64,000 nt of DNA from Zychaea mexicana (GCF_025766255.1 NW_026516691.1:310001-374000); one strand, 5' to 3'. Counted from the stretch's first letter, positions 23,831 through 36,440 are shown. Numbers and translations are program-made. Notes: generated by a model not told the origin, from the sequence alone.

Positions 23831-26692
23831 ATGGTCGAGCCACACTCTTTCACTGGACAGCTTACGCCAGATGAGCTCATTGACATCGGTAAACATTTTC
23901 TCAAGCTTGCCGAGAGCATCAAGGAGACTGTCAACGAGCAAGACCATCAGCACACGATCAGCCATACGTCAGAGATCATCGATCAGCTACTCCCACGACA
24001 GAAACTCATTCTTTACGATTTACGTGCGCACGCTTACGCTATGCAAGGGCAACCCAGCACAGCCATTAACGATGCCCAGCAAATGATCACCCTGTCACCA
24101 GCACTGGGAGCTGGCTATTTTCGCAAAGCCAGTGTGTTTTCGATGTATGGAAATCAAACACAAGCAATCGCGGCTTTCGAAGAAGGACTTCAACACGCAT
24201 CCACAGATGCTAATGATTACACCGAGCAGCTGATAACAGAAAAAGCAGCAGCATCAAACGCCAAGGAAAGGCGCATCGATTTTATGACATTATTTCCAGC
24301 CGAAGTCATTGACGACATTAATGCACGACTGCCACAGGATGCAAAAGCAGTGTGTTTGCTAATATCAAGACTGTGGCGTGAAAAAATTCTGGGATGTGCG
24401 GCTGCATGGGAAAATCTATCAATAAGCGACAACAACAACGAAATACAAATTCTAGGCGTCGTACCAGGTTACATTGGCCACTTCGTCAGACACCTGACAA
24501 TCAAAACAGCAAGCGAAAACGTAACTCTTATTTGCCTTCGATCTATGAAAAAAGGATACTTTAGCCGAATCGAGTCCCTTGAGATTTCCGGTAATAACCT
24601 GACTTGTTTGTTAAAGATTGTTAAAGAAAGACAGATTGTATTTGGACCACAAAATAATGTAAATCGCCATTTGTTGATATTTATCTAGCCATTACTGCGC
24701 GAGGTCTAGCACCGTACGTCGGAAGGTTGTTAATCGCTCTGAGCCAGATGAGCAAAACATTAGCGACTCTTAATCTTGACCTGGCACGAAATGATGGAAC
24801 ATCTTCGCCTTCGATTCTACTGACGGATATACTCTATGCATGCAGCAATTTAAAGAACCTTACATATTCGACATCCTCTCCGCTTGCAGAACTGGCCGGC
24901 GACTTCAATACAGCGGAACAGCACAAGACACTCATCAACATGCAGCTCAAAGCATCATCTATAACAAGACCGGATATCGAATTCATGCTTCAAAAATGCC
25001 ATAAACTGCGACGATTTGTCATCAACGGTTGCAACCCCACTGTTTTGGATGCGGTCAACAGTCACTCGACAAATCTTGAGATTTTTGCCTACAATGCAAA
25101 CTTTACTATCCCACAGCTACAAGACGATACCAATTTAAAAGAAACGGGTCTACGACAGATCTACACACATAATGATCAAGATGTGCCAGCTACACATCTT
25201 TTGCCTCTCATATACAAAAACCGCACGACATTGGAGACCGTGCACGCACGTATGTCACCCATCACCAACGAGGAAGAGCTCCAGAGCTTATACGCAGCAT
25301 ATCCTTCCTTCAAGCTAAAGCGCGTGACAAAACTGTTCTTTAATGGGTACACAGGAATTCAAAAATTCATGCTTCAGGCAATTCGGAACACAACCACCGT
25401 GTTTGATCTCAGTGTCGCATCCACACACGACGTCAACGAGTTAGTCGAAGCTATTTTAAAGCTACCTCCATTGCAAAAATTTGATTTATCCCTTATTGAC
25501 AAGTCAGTAGACTCTTCAAGCTTTATCACACTTTTCGAAAGATATGGTGACATCTCACATTCACGACCCTCATTGCAGTATGTCTCGTTTCGTTACTGCG
25601 ACGTTACGGACGCCGAACTTGTTGCTTTGGCTGGAATCAAGTCACTGCATGAGATTACTTTACGTGGCCTAGACTATGTTTCTGCCAACGGCATCTCGAC
25701 GCTCATACAAAACCTCTCCAGTCAATTGACATCTGTACAGCTCATAGATATGGATGTAGTTGATGACAGTGTTCTGGTTGCCCTCGGAGACCTGAAACGA
25801 ATGACCTATATTGAATTGGACCTACTGCAAAGCATAACAGACCAAGGAATCCGAAGAATGGTGGATAAAGCATGCTTCTCTACAAACACTTTGACCAAGT
25901 TAGTCGTAACAGAATGTGACCAGATCACAAGTGCGTGTATAGGATATGCAAGTCAACAAATTAAAGTAGTTGTTTATAGCCGTTAAAACAAAATCCAAAA
26001 ATACGATATCAAAAAGAAAGCCTTTGTATACCTGCAGTATTATTCCTATTAGTATCAACATTTTGACATAGCTGATGAAATCAAAAACGTTTAATGTTGA
26101 TGGCTCTGCCCACGTTTCTGTACTAAAATTAGCATGCATATTAATGGACCGATGGTACTGTACCACTAATGACAAAACGCTGCTACTAAATGTTTGTCAG
26201 TGAAAGTACCTACATCTTTCCCCTTTTCTTAGTTCTAGACGAAGACATTGTGTACATGTCTATAAGAGCGCTACTCATGTCGACTACATTTCATTGCGTT
26301 TAGTGGAGCCAAAAAAAAGCGATATACTGGTCAAGACACTGTCCACAAAGTATTACCAGCTCATCCGATGCCTATGGAAAGGGTACCTACGGAAAGAGCG
26401 GCATAAATCCAGCTTCATGGTACGATCATACCACCAAAAAGGGAAGACTTTAAGAATAAGGGCGTACGCATTTCGTTCGTTGGCAATTTGGGAAGCATGC
26501 CTACGTATCGAAATGTCCTGCTGGCTGTTACTTGCGGGGCCAAAAAGGGCAACATTTCCTATCATCCTGTTCGCATCCATGCTGGTGGCATGAAGTGGTA
26601 TGAATACTTACTGTATGTCTTCGACATAGACCATGGAATTGGTATCTTTGGTTTGCACACAATTACAAGGTCGATATGGGCAAGAAGATTGC
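23655..26692. repeat. Segmental duplication, copy 1
   Basis: Near-identical over long stretches to 39450-43261 in direct orientation. It covers the promoter, the whole F-box gene and about 700 bp downstream. Similarity stops right after GGGCAAGAAGATTG on the right. It lacks the 794-bp transposon found in copy 2. Confidence 0.85.
23831..25986 (+). CDS. TPR / F-box / LRR protein, duplicated copy 1
   Basis: Start chosen at 23831 (MVEPHSFTGQLTPDELIDIG); an upstream in-frame ATG at 23750 is possible but reads a less conserved, hydrophobic leader. Exons 23831-24590 and 24689-25986 join in phase 1 (LEISG to AITARGLAPYVGRLL) giving 685 aa. TPR helices at about 60-125 (LYDLRAHAYAMQGQPSTAI, GYFRKASVFSMYGNQTQAI). 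F-box at about 150-200 (RIDFMTLFPAEVIDDINARL, CLLISRLWREKIL). LRRs to the end (LRRFVINGCNPTVLDAV, LTSVQLIDMDVVDDSVLVAL, LTKLVVTECDQITSACI). Ends KVVVYSR. Probable Skp1-Cullin-F-box substrate receptor. A close duplicate sits at 39617-41798. Confidence 0.87.
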
Positions 26693-26724
26693 TCATGTCG
26701 GAAAAGGAGTATACACTGCTGTAG
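26294..26724 (+). pseudogene. Frameshifted ORF of unknown function, copy 1
   Basis: Matches the open frame at 42810-43331 (KGNISYHPVR, HAGGMKW, LYVFDIDHGIGIFGLHTI). One A is missing in the run before GACTTTAA (about 26447), so the first half is read in one frame and the second half in another. The end is also lost, because the duplication stops at 26692. No family recognised. Confidence 0.55.
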
Positions 26725-26979
26725 AATGCAGGTGAGTTGCTACAGATTGATCTTTTTCTTTACGTTCCTTTGATAGAATACTTACAAAAGTATATAATTC
26801 ATAAGCCACTACATATATCATTCCTCGGTGGGGCCATTACTTTGCTAAGAACAACACAGCCATAGGATTCAACTACTCAAACATCTCAATTGATCAAACC
26901 ACCAAACCCGATTCTTCATCGTAGGTTAATACGATAAGACTGGAAAAAAGAATCGCATTGCTCGCTTCGAGCTTGACTA

Positions 26980-27515
26980 CAGTTGTACCCCGGTTTTTGC
27001 AACCGAGGGTTTTCCGATTTTTTTTGCAAAAAGTGAGGATTTGCAAGTAACGGGGTAAACAATTCTGCTTTAAGTATACACTGGATAAGTCATCCTATTA
27101 ACACTAGCCCATTGTTTATCTGTCAGAGATGATGTACGATACGTTCTTTGGGAATATTCATACAGCTCTAAATGCTACTACTTGCATATATAAGACCGTT
27201 CTTTCATTGAAGCTGTCTAGTGGTTTGATAATTATTAGCTCTTTTAAGCATGACAAAATCGTTCCACAAGTTCACATCCAAGCAAGAGGATCGAACGTAC
27301 GACGAGCACTTGAGCGGGCGGTGGACCAAAGCGCTGATTCGCCTATTCCAGGGCCAGCGTCGAAGGAAAAACAGGTTGCAATTGCAGGAGTTTTGAGCTT
27401 TTTGGATAATATCGATAACTACGACTTAAAGAAGTCTTTGCGTAGGGTTCCAGAGAGTCTCAGGCAGCAATCATTCTCCCGACAATCATCCCTTGATGAC
27501 TTCTTCGATATGTAG
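26980..27515 (+). mobile_element. pogo/Tigger transposon remnant with transposase C-terminus
   Basis: A left terminus like those of the other elements (TA then CAGTTGTACCCCGG at 26980) is followed at 27129-27515 by a 128-codon frame. Its end (VAIAGVLSFLDNID, then RQSSLDDFFDM) looks like the tail of pogo-class DDE transposases. QSSLDDFF (27483-27506) fits the PCNA-binding PIP-box pattern QxxLxxFF, known from Drosophila pogo transposase. The same helix pattern occurs in the element at 41751-42544 (ISLICFLEEGSLKERLRQV). The DDE catalytic region and the right terminus are missing. Confidence 0.6.
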
Positions 27516-27940
27516 TTAAGAGCTCCTTTGAGCAAACATTTTATTTCTATATCTATATGTAGTGTGTTCCCTTTTTCTTATATCTTCATCATTTCTTTTG
27601 TGGATTCAATCCAATCAGTGCTATATATGTGTCCCGATTCTACTGGCTCAACTACCAAATAATAATTTTTATGTATTTCGACATTAAATACATCTTCATA
27701 TTTACATATTTATCTTGCAGTAACCGCATCATTTTATTCCTCATAATCCGCAACAGATGCTTCTTTCAGTTGATATTGCAAAAATTGAAGCTGTTTTTAC
27801 ATCTTTTTTGACATGGTCTGTGCACATGTTGACTGGTCTTCTTCCCTTCCCCTCACAACAGCACATCCACATTTCTTTTCAGCTACTGCTGCTAGATGTT
27901 TAGAGGACTATACGCTACACAGGAGTCACCATCTTTTTTA
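27516..27940. other. Intergenic, nothing recognised
   Basis: AT-rich spacer between the transposon remnant and the 3' end of the nuclease-helicase gene. Confidence 0.5.
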
Positions 27941-30900
27941 TTACGCATCCCAATTGACTAGTGCATCAGCCTTTTTCGCCCACTCTTGAACCATGCAGAC
28001 AAAGCCCCATCCTTCTGCCGATTCCCGCTTTTCAAATAAAGCAAGCGAATGGCCTCCTTGTCTGTTGGGAAGGGAGAGGATATCATCCGTAGTAACAATA
28101 ATAACCTTGCATCTAGTAGTTTACACGTTAGTTAATGAATGATATATAGCAACATAATAAAGCAGGACTACTGTTACTATCAGCAACACGCTCTTTGTAT
28201 TGAAAGCTTACCGAGCACGTGATACTGTCACATTCCATCGCTTAAAATCTAGCAAGAAATCAATCTTTGTGGGTGTGATATCGTGGAAGGCAAAGCAAGC
28301 AATAACAAGTTCACACTCCTGCCCTTGCATCTTTTCCACCGTGTTCACTGTCACTTGCTCACGGAAGGTATATCCACGACGAAGTGACACCTGATGCTCC
28401 ACTGCCACGCGTTGTCGATGATGCGGTGTCGCCACCATCACTTTTGCGACGTCATTGCTGCTATTTCCGTGAGTGACTTGTGCTTGCAGGTGTGCTTCCA
28501 CAATGTCAGCAACAATTTTGGCTTCGACCTCGGTTTCCTCTTCGACGGCATGGGCTTTTTTAAGCTTGATGTTGATGACAGTTATGGCTTTGCGAGGATC
28601 CAATGCAGTACGGATAGTATGCAAGTGTCGATGACTGGCTGCAACGCGCGTCCAATCATATTTAAGGCGCTGATTAGGGTAATGAGAAGCAAGATCGTTG
28701 CCATAGATTTGTTTGAAGAATGAATTCAACTCGTCGTTCTATGATATATTCGAATAATGGTTTAAGCCTGTTACACTCCCAATTTTGATTGCTAGAACTT
28801 CTGGGTCGTGGAACAATACTTACCATTCGCCAATTATCTTTGAGCTGAATTGTGTTTGGACCGAAATCACGTCTTGCGCCTTTTTTCAGTAAGAATTCTT
28901 GTGGTGGGATCGACTCGTTGGATGTGGTCCGCATCATACACTGTTGGATGGATCCAAACAGTAATGGTTCCTTCAGAGGTAGCTTTGGATAAGTATTATG
29001 AAGAATTGGGCCCAATTGCTATTGAAGTATATGGCGTGATGTTAAAAGGATTTCCATCATCGTAAATAGCTTTTGTGTAATCATTCAAATTTTTTACTGT
29101 TGTGTACCATGTGGTCTCCAGCGATAATCAGTCGTCCCTTTTTTGAGTCAAGGCAATTGATGGCAATTGCGGCATCCGGAACGAGTAGCTTTGTTGTGTT
29201 TATGGTTAGACGATTCATACCGTATATGAAAGAGCAACAATGTAAACACTCTAGCTTTCGTGAATCAATACCTGAGAGCTTTCATCAATGATCATCATGT
29301 CACACTTCTTGGTTGTTTTCTTTTGAGCCTTATACCAGTCCCAAACAGTACCACCAACGACCACAGCACCTTTCTGCGGCAAATGTTTTGGAAGTTGCTC
29401 AGCCTTGCAGTGAATTGCATCAGGCAATACAGCTGGTGATGAGCCATTTGATGATGAGGCGGACTCCATAGTGACAATTGTAAACGTCTTGCTATCGGTT
29501 GATGTACGATGGCGCATCTGAACATCGGCTATCCGCTTTAACAAGTTTGTGATGGCATGCCTGGTGAACGCAGTGACACCGATTACGAAAGCCTTTCCAT
29601 TCTCACGATCATGCAGATGGGTAATGTACCAATTGATGAATAAGGCCAGAAACTCGGTTTTTCCAGAACCCTTATTGTCGTTGCAGCAAAATGGCGAGAG
29701 CATTAGTTGTCCATTACATGTTCGTTATAATAATCATTCTTTTTTCTACTAAATTCGGAAACGTTGCATACCGGTGGGCCCCAAACAATCTGTAAGCGTT
29801 TTTTGATGATGCTGGCAGAAATATCTTTCTGCGAAGGCGACATGCGAAAGTTATCCCTCAGTTTCAATGCTGTTGCGCGCGCATCGGATGACACAGTCCT
29901 CTCTCCTACTGCCTTCTCCTCTTGTTTCTGTTGCTGCTCTTCTTCAGCCCAAGCATTTGGATCTGTTAACACGTGCTATATCATAGAAAGGGAGTGGTTA
30001 GCTTAAACGAGATTATGTATCTTTCGCTTTTCAACAATACGTCCCTTCTACTCCTACTTACTTCAAACAGGCTCGATTCGTTTTCACTGTCAATTTGTGA
30101 CAATGCTTCCAGAATCTTATCCGTATTGAAATCAATATATCGTCTATACAGTCGATAATATCTGCCTTTGACGAGGCCAAGATCTTTGAAGTAACCAGTC
30201 AATGCTACGCTGAATTGTGTCTCAGACACACGATCGACATTGACTAGTGTGCTTTCGTTAATACCACGGAGCGCTTTGCGATGCTTCAAGTCCGGGAATC
30301 GGATCGCTTCTAAAATACCCTGTGTGTTTAGAGCGACAAAGTCAGCCATCATTTCTATGTGAATCCTCCCTTCCCTACCCGTTCAGATCTTCTTTCATTT
30401 TCCTCTCTTTACCTCACGGGTATCGTTAACAAGCATATACTCCTTGAAGCTATTGTGTACTAGACTGTCCATCTGTATTCTTGCTGCAATGGATGTCGTA
30501 AACCGATCAAGAATAACATCGAACCATGCGAGCCACGTATCTTTTTTGCCATATGAGTTTGGAATAACCTCCCAGCGGCGAAACACCAAATGCAAACTGC
30601 TTTTCGCGTACGGTGACGTAAGATCACCGATTCGAGCACTGCGCACGTTGTCACATCCCGATACGCACTCTAGTTTCTTGAAAAATGCTAGGCGGCCAAG
30701 GAGAGGGGATCGAAATTTCTGTGTTTTAGACCACACAAAGGGGACGTTCTTTAGGCAATATATGTTTACCATTGTGTTTTCCTTGTATGCTATGGCAAGC
30801 TCACGATAACGCAACAAAATATTTTGTAGCTGTCGGGTATGAGTAATGAGATGCTGCGATATGTTGTCTTGTTCGTGCCAGCGGTCATATAATCCCGCCT

Positions 30901-32895
30901 CATCAAGCAAGAGTGTATCATTTTTTTTGATTTTGATCTTTTCTTCATCGTCGTCGGTAGTGCACAGCCAATGAAGCATATCAGTGAGCGTATAGAATCC
31001 CGGGACACCAAGAGCAATGTTTTCTTGAACTAGGCGTTCCAAGTCTACCAGTCGTGGGACTGTCACCTCTTCAAGCTCGGTTGGGAATGCATCGACGCCA
31101 GGTATAGTCAAAAGCTGCGTGTCCTGAAAGATCACAAGAAGACAATCCATTGCTTTTTGTCGGATTGTATCTTCTTTATCACCATGGTTCTCCTCCTCCT
31201 CCTCCTCTTCTTCTTTTTCTTCTTTCTCTTCTTGTTCTTTGCGCGTGGCAACTTCCAGCAAAGTCATGCGTAATTGATGTTTGGCTTGACTGCTAGCAAC
31301 ATAGAGTGTACAACATGAATTGTTGCCATTCATGAAATTGAGAACAAGCACCAAATCGGTAACCAAAGACACGGCAAGTTCCTTGTAGCGTGGCGACGAA
31401 CGACTTTCGTAGGCGACAGATCCATTACAATCCAACTCTTTCAATACATTGCCCACCGGGGTATAAACTCGAATTGAATACGCGCATATACTGCGATACA
31501 TGGGGTCATAGGCAAAAGAGACAAAGATATCATGGTCATTCTTTTCTGCTAGAGACACAGTAGGATTGCCACGGAACTGTCATAATAAAAGCATACAAAA
31601 AGTGAATGATGCTTTCAATAACGAAACGCAGCGTTTAACTAGTTTAAACACTTCCTCTTTTTGCTATACCTGCGGCTTCTGTGTTTTATATGCGTCGATA
31701 TACGGTTGGAATTCTGGAGTCACCATCCAGTCTGGGACTGGTACACCGTGATCCTTGATTTTGATTTTATTAAACTGGCTCATTAAATCTTCGATGTCGT
31801 CTGTGTTGTCGGTATTAAGGTTTTGTAAGCGATCGGTCAATTCATCAATGCTATCAGTTCTAGTCGTTTTGCTACTGGACCCTAGCATTGTCACCGTGCT
31901 ATTTGCATCCGTGTTTCGACGTCTTTGTAATGCCTTGACTTTGTAATCGGTCATGTAGGCTACGGCGCCTGGTGTTCCATATGCCTGACTACAACATATA
32001 TCCGTATACTCGCATGTTTTGCATTTTGTGCTGTACAACCACGATGTTTGTTCTGAAGCGATAATCGCTGGCAGCTCGACGGTATAGAAGAACTTCATTT
32101 TGGGCATCATCAGGTCGATTCTAAATGTTTCGGGCTCTAATATATTGGATGGTAGCCATACACCACCGACAGGATCGATTTCGAGGTTGCGGATATCCTT
32201 GACGATATATTCCAGGAGGTAGGCATACGATGCAACTTGAAACTACATCCTTTTGATCAGCTTTTCTTTTTTCTTGACATTACAGCAGATGCTTTCTTAC
32301 AAAAGGCCCACATATATACCTGATGATATGAATTCATTGCTCGACTGGACTTGGCATCAATCACGAAAATTGTCCTAGTCTTGGTTGAAGGGTCTTCCTT
32401 GGTCCACAGGAAATCGGGTATAAACCGGCGAAGCCGATAGTTGTCATGCGCGCTCGATGCATAAAATCCTTTGGGCATTTCGAAACTCAGCTGGCATAGG
32501 ACCTGACCGACCTTTGCTTCACGAAGCACCTGCTTGCTCTTCGCTGTGGGCGTGTGTGTATGATCCACAGCCACCGAGCTCAGCTGCTGCATAAGCACCT
32601 CTTCAAAAGTATTACCACGTTGAAAATGAGCTTCTGTAGACGCGTCTTCCACGCGTACGCCTAGTGGAGCCTTGTCTTCTTCACCGCCATTGCTGTCTTC
32701 TTGGTCTTCGCTGTCGTCTTCTTTGCTGACTTTGACTGGTGCCGCTGACATTGTCAGTTTGACATGCTCTTCGCAATGGTAGTAAAAGCTCTGAGCTAAT
32801 TTCGACACTGAAATTTGAGGCCATTTCTGTTCTTGTGCTGGTTGATTTTGTGTGGATTCAACGTCGGAATCGTGTTGAGTGACTTCGACGGTCAT
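27941..32895 (-). CDS. Dna2-like nuclease-helicase (Fe-S PD-(D/E)XK nuclease fused to SF1 helicase)
   Basis: Ten exons fit in phase: 32895-32320, 32242-31670, 31576-30418, 30354-30062, 29975-29772, 29670-29272, 29188-29108, 29018-28824, 28738-28212, 28112-27941, giving 1392 aa. N-terminal RecB-type nuclease: GNTFEEVL, FIPDFLW (Asp161), VIDAKSS (Asp180, Lys182), QVASYAYLL (194-202). Four Cys match a Dna2/Cas4-type Fe-S cluster: Cys41 ahead of the nuclease motifs, then Cys266-x2-Cys269-x5-Cys275. C-terminal SF1 helicase: WGPPGSGKTEF (Walker A, split by an intron), MMIIDESSQ (Walker B), AGDHMQLGPI (motif III), VEKMQGQECELVIA (motif V), NVTVSRARCK (motif VI). An acidic Glu run lies in the middle. 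The order equals that of Dna2, which trims Okazaki flaps and resects breaks. GDHMQLGPI and the long middle region look more like UPF1-group helicases, so it may be a separate fungal family rather than the essential Dna2. Confidence 0.85.
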
Positions 32896-33104
32896 TGTCC
32901 CCGTTTAACACGAAAGAGAGAAGAGAGCACGCGGTTGTAGTACAAGGTACTGTGCGAATTCGGATAAGCCGGCTGCTGAAAATCAACGTTTTGATGAATT
33001 CCTTGTGCTACAAGTGATATATCAGCAGCAAAAAGCAGGTGCGTCAGATTCTATACCTAAGCAGACACTTTTTATTTTCCATCTTGAGAAATATATGCTT
33101 TTTA
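32896..33104. promoter_or_regulatory. Promoter region of the nuclease-helicase gene
   Basis: Only 209 bases separate the start codon from the left inverted repeat of the next element. No specific box recognised. Confidence 0.35.
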
Positions 33105-33388
33105 GGGCGTTCTGTACGACGTTAGCGACGACGTAAGTCGGAGCGTGAAACGCCCTATTACATACATGATGTCTGTATCTGGTCACGCTTGTTGCTATGG
33201 CAACCGGGAGAATGTGCACCCGGTGATTTCCTTTGTTACCGGTTCGTTGTTGAACGAGGGTTTTCTTACATCTCAAACGAATCTGTCTCGAAATGAAACT
33301 CCTATTTGCTCGCTCAAATCATGTTTCCAGCGTTAACGACCGCATTTGACGGTGGAATGAATATATTCTTTCTATTACTTTAATAACA

Positions 33389-33657
33389 ATGACCAGGTGC
33401 CAACGTTTGAATAGCGACGAACGCAGAACTGCTGCACGTAATCGTCAGCGACATAGACGTTCTAACCCTCAAAATCGGATCCAAACAAACGAAGCTGCAC
33501 GTGCTCTGCATGCTGCTGGTGGTGAAAATATTAGAGTAAGTTTTCTTAAACTGGTGTTAGCAAAAAATATCATTCAAAAGTTCAACTAAGCAATTATTAG
33601 GCTCGAAGACGAATCCCTTTTCAGGCTTACGTACGAAGTATAGCGCACTTCATGTAG
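33389..33657 (+). pseudogene. Basic N-terminal exon of a Helitron-like protein
   Basis: Exon 33389-33535 begins MTRCQRLNSDERRTAARNRQ, a strongly basic RRxxAxxRxR pattern like the N-terminus of Helitron Rep-helicase proteins. It ends at a GTAAGT donor, and the next piece from 33601 (ARRRIPFQAYVRS) stops soon after. A similar basic piece (KASRRRDNLNPESRKNIR) lies at about 36905-36980. Confidence 0.4.
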
Positions 33658-33949
33658 GTGCAAAGTATTTCAAAAACACCTATGATAGTACGTAATAGAA
33701 TGCTATTTATGCATTAAAATTATGTCAGAGTTGTTTTGTTGCGTTACAACATACGTTTACATCAGACTATTCAACTCTTGATTCCGATCTCTTTTACATA
33801 TATCATTTAACAGAAAGACTCTTGTAGGCATAAATTTTAAGGCTTTTATGTGTTAATCAATGGAAATAACATGTGTTTAGAGCTGTTGTTGTTCGTTATC
33901 TTTTACAGCTATTTCTTTTCCAGAATCAATGCTGAAAAACACTCGTTCA

Positions 33950-36440
33950 GGTTTTGTTTGCACAAGGCTTGGCGACGATCATAATCGGAGGGACAGATAC
34001 TCATTTAGGCGCACATTATCAGTCGTCGTCCACGGTTGTATATACAGTGCTTTTGAATGCGATCCAGAGATCAAGTACTTCTCTTGACATATTGCTAAAG
34101 CTGATATGAGCTTGGTTAACCTTCCCGTACACTGACCGGATCAGTGGCTCAAAATACGATGAAATAGAATAACCAAAAACGTAACCTTGGAGCGTTCATT
34201 ATACGCGAAACACTACGTGGTTCAAAACAAACGCATGTAATATAAGAGCAAAGACATTGCACCAGTCGTGAATGAAATTACTGCTGGGAGAAGTCTTGTC
34301 CCCAACACACTTTTCTGTTTTCTCCACCTCTTTCTAAAGTTGATATTTTATGGCAACTAAAGACAAGACATAGTTAAATTAAGTAAGCCGTAATGTATAC
34401 CAAAAGGGACCATATGTTATGCTAAGTGGGACGTAATGTACAGTCAACGGTGCTACTAACATATATTAAAGTGCAACTGCAAAAGACCAGGATATACTAT
34501 GGATATCTCCCTCAAGCTCTATTATAACATCACTAACTCGACAACGACAAAAGTTTGCAAGAGAAGGTCAGAAACACAATGTTAATTTTGCTGTGGAAAT
34601 AGGCAACAGTGGTGGAAAATTCGCTACGTCCCCCTTATAAATTTTTTATTATATAACGAAGGCAATGAACGCGTACGCACAAACCCATACTAATGACAAG
34701 CATAAGGGACGTAAATCAGCAGGAAGCAAAGGTAGTCTAGGAATGAGGATTTCAGGAAGAGCGCAACACAGATCTTTCTTTTTTGGATAGTGACAAAGTG
34801 ATGCGTGTGTCAAACCTCGAACATTCCAACAGCTTTCCCTTGAATTGAAAACTCCCGTAGAGTGAAAGCGCATTAATGTTAAGCAACAATTTGGCCAATT
34901 GCTTGGTACTCAAAGTGCACAAAGGGATGGCGGGTGAACAAGGTAATCAATGGAACAAAAGGGTCAAAAGATGTACAGTAGGAAGTCATCGTTTATAGTG
35001 TTCTTCTTCTGATCGTCCCCATGGATCTTGAACGCTGCTCAAAAAGTACGTAAAACCGCACAAAAACAAACGAACCGATTTACTTTGTCAGCAGCAATGA
35101 AAAACAATGAAGGGTGAGTCAACTTCACTAGCGGCAGCGTATACTCATCACGAGCGGGTCAACTTATCTGCAGCAGTACATACTACTTGGTTACACGGCG
35201 TAGTTCAGAGAACTGTTGGCGGATGGCGAAAATTATAAAGCAACAGTGGACAAGCACGCCTCAAATAAAAGATAATGGGTCTTCATTATACACTGCAGCG
35301 TTGGGGTCAAGTGTGTGTGTGCTGTATCTATTCCCGCACACCGCACATGCAGTCAAAAGATACTAATAAAATGGAATAGTCTGTGGACTACGCTAAACTG
35401 TTCACCTTGTTGGGTGAAGAATGGAAACTGGCTGCTGGAAGAATCGTGTCCTTGCTATTTACTAAACAACTGATACCGGATAGCCTTTTAGGTTGTCTAC
35501 CTTGTCAGTCATTCCTATTTCCGTCATCTTGTTGCTCGCAGAAAAGCATTTCTTCCGTGAATCTACATGCTCATTCGCATTCGTGTCTTTGTTTTCGCTT
35601 GACACGGTGCCGTGCACGGACCCCTCACAACCAAGCGGCGACGGCATCGGAGGTACAGCAGCCCATGGTGAGAGACACGTACCACTACCGCCGAAGCACG
35701 CTTGTCTACTTGACCATCAGGTACCACTCCTCCTTTCATTTCCTTTGGTGCTGTATCTTTTGTTATGCCATAGTAGGCAACCCACAAGTTGATACGCAAC
35801 CCGTTATCGGGGCCAATGAGAATTCACGGGGATTTGAAGTCCCGAACGAGAAAAATGTCTATATAAAGCGAGCAATTTCGCCTTTCTTTTTTCTCTTCTC
35901 TTCAGTTCGTTTTGGTACAGCTTTGGTCTGTAGTACAGATGCACTGCTCTGTGCCATGATCGGGTCATTGCTTGTGCTGGCTATTGTCATAATTCTTCTG
36001 ATGATCGGCAGATTCAGTGGTCCGCTCTGAAGAAAATTTGCAATATATACCAGTGGGAATGTGGTCATATACTCCGGCAGCCGATCGTGAACCTTCGGGT
36101 GCATGTGATGCCAACGGTATATGTTGGGATAATTAAAACGAACTTTTTTTTTATTTATTACTTACTATTTATTACACACAAATAAGAAAATGATAAACAA
36201 AATAAAAAATATATTTTTTCTTTTTCGCACTTTCCGCATAAACGTTTTACCGCTTTTGCCTCGCCTTTTTTTTATGTGCACGACAAGTTCCTATTTCTTT
36301 TTTGGCGAACAAAAAGCTAATTACTCCCCTCTCCATCCATTCACAGCTCCGTGCTAAACCAAAGCGGGGAACAATGACAGTGGCTCAGTAACACGATCAC
36401 AACGCGCTTTATCACGCTTTGGCACTTTTTTTCACCTTCT
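33950..36440. other. Interior of the 33-38.6 kb segment, broken frames only
   Basis: Short coding-like stretches without a consistent gene: one near 33950-34100 (QGLATIIIGGTDTHLGAHYQ), and a long open frame at 35383-36030 on the plus strand ending in a hydrophobic helix (LLVLAIVIILLMIG). Promoter and exon structure cannot be assigned. Confidence 0.35.
35383..36030 (+). CDS. 215-codon open frame, unknown, doubtful
   Basis: Open for 215 codons with one strong hydrophobic segment near the C-terminus, preceded by a Cys/Ser-rich region. Minus-strand frames over the same stretch are also open for up to 80 codons. No family recognised. It could be a real small membrane protein or a chance frame in a decayed transposon. 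Confidence 0.25.
   Translation: MDYAKLFTLLGEEWKLAAGRIVSLLFTKQLIPDSLLGCLPCQSFLFPSSCCSQKSISSVNLHAHSHSCLCFRLTRCRARTPHNQAATASEVQQPMVRDTYHYRRSTLVYLTIRYHSSFHFLWCCIFCYAIVGNPQVDTQPVIGANENSRGFEVPNEKNVYIKRAISPFFFLFSSVRFGTALVCSTDALLCAMIGSLLVLAIVIILLMIGRFSGPL

Noticed and set aside
34400..34640. Possible inverted repeat GGGACGTA ... TACGTCC
   Set aside because: Only 7-8 bases match and no target-site duplication or second signal supports an element.
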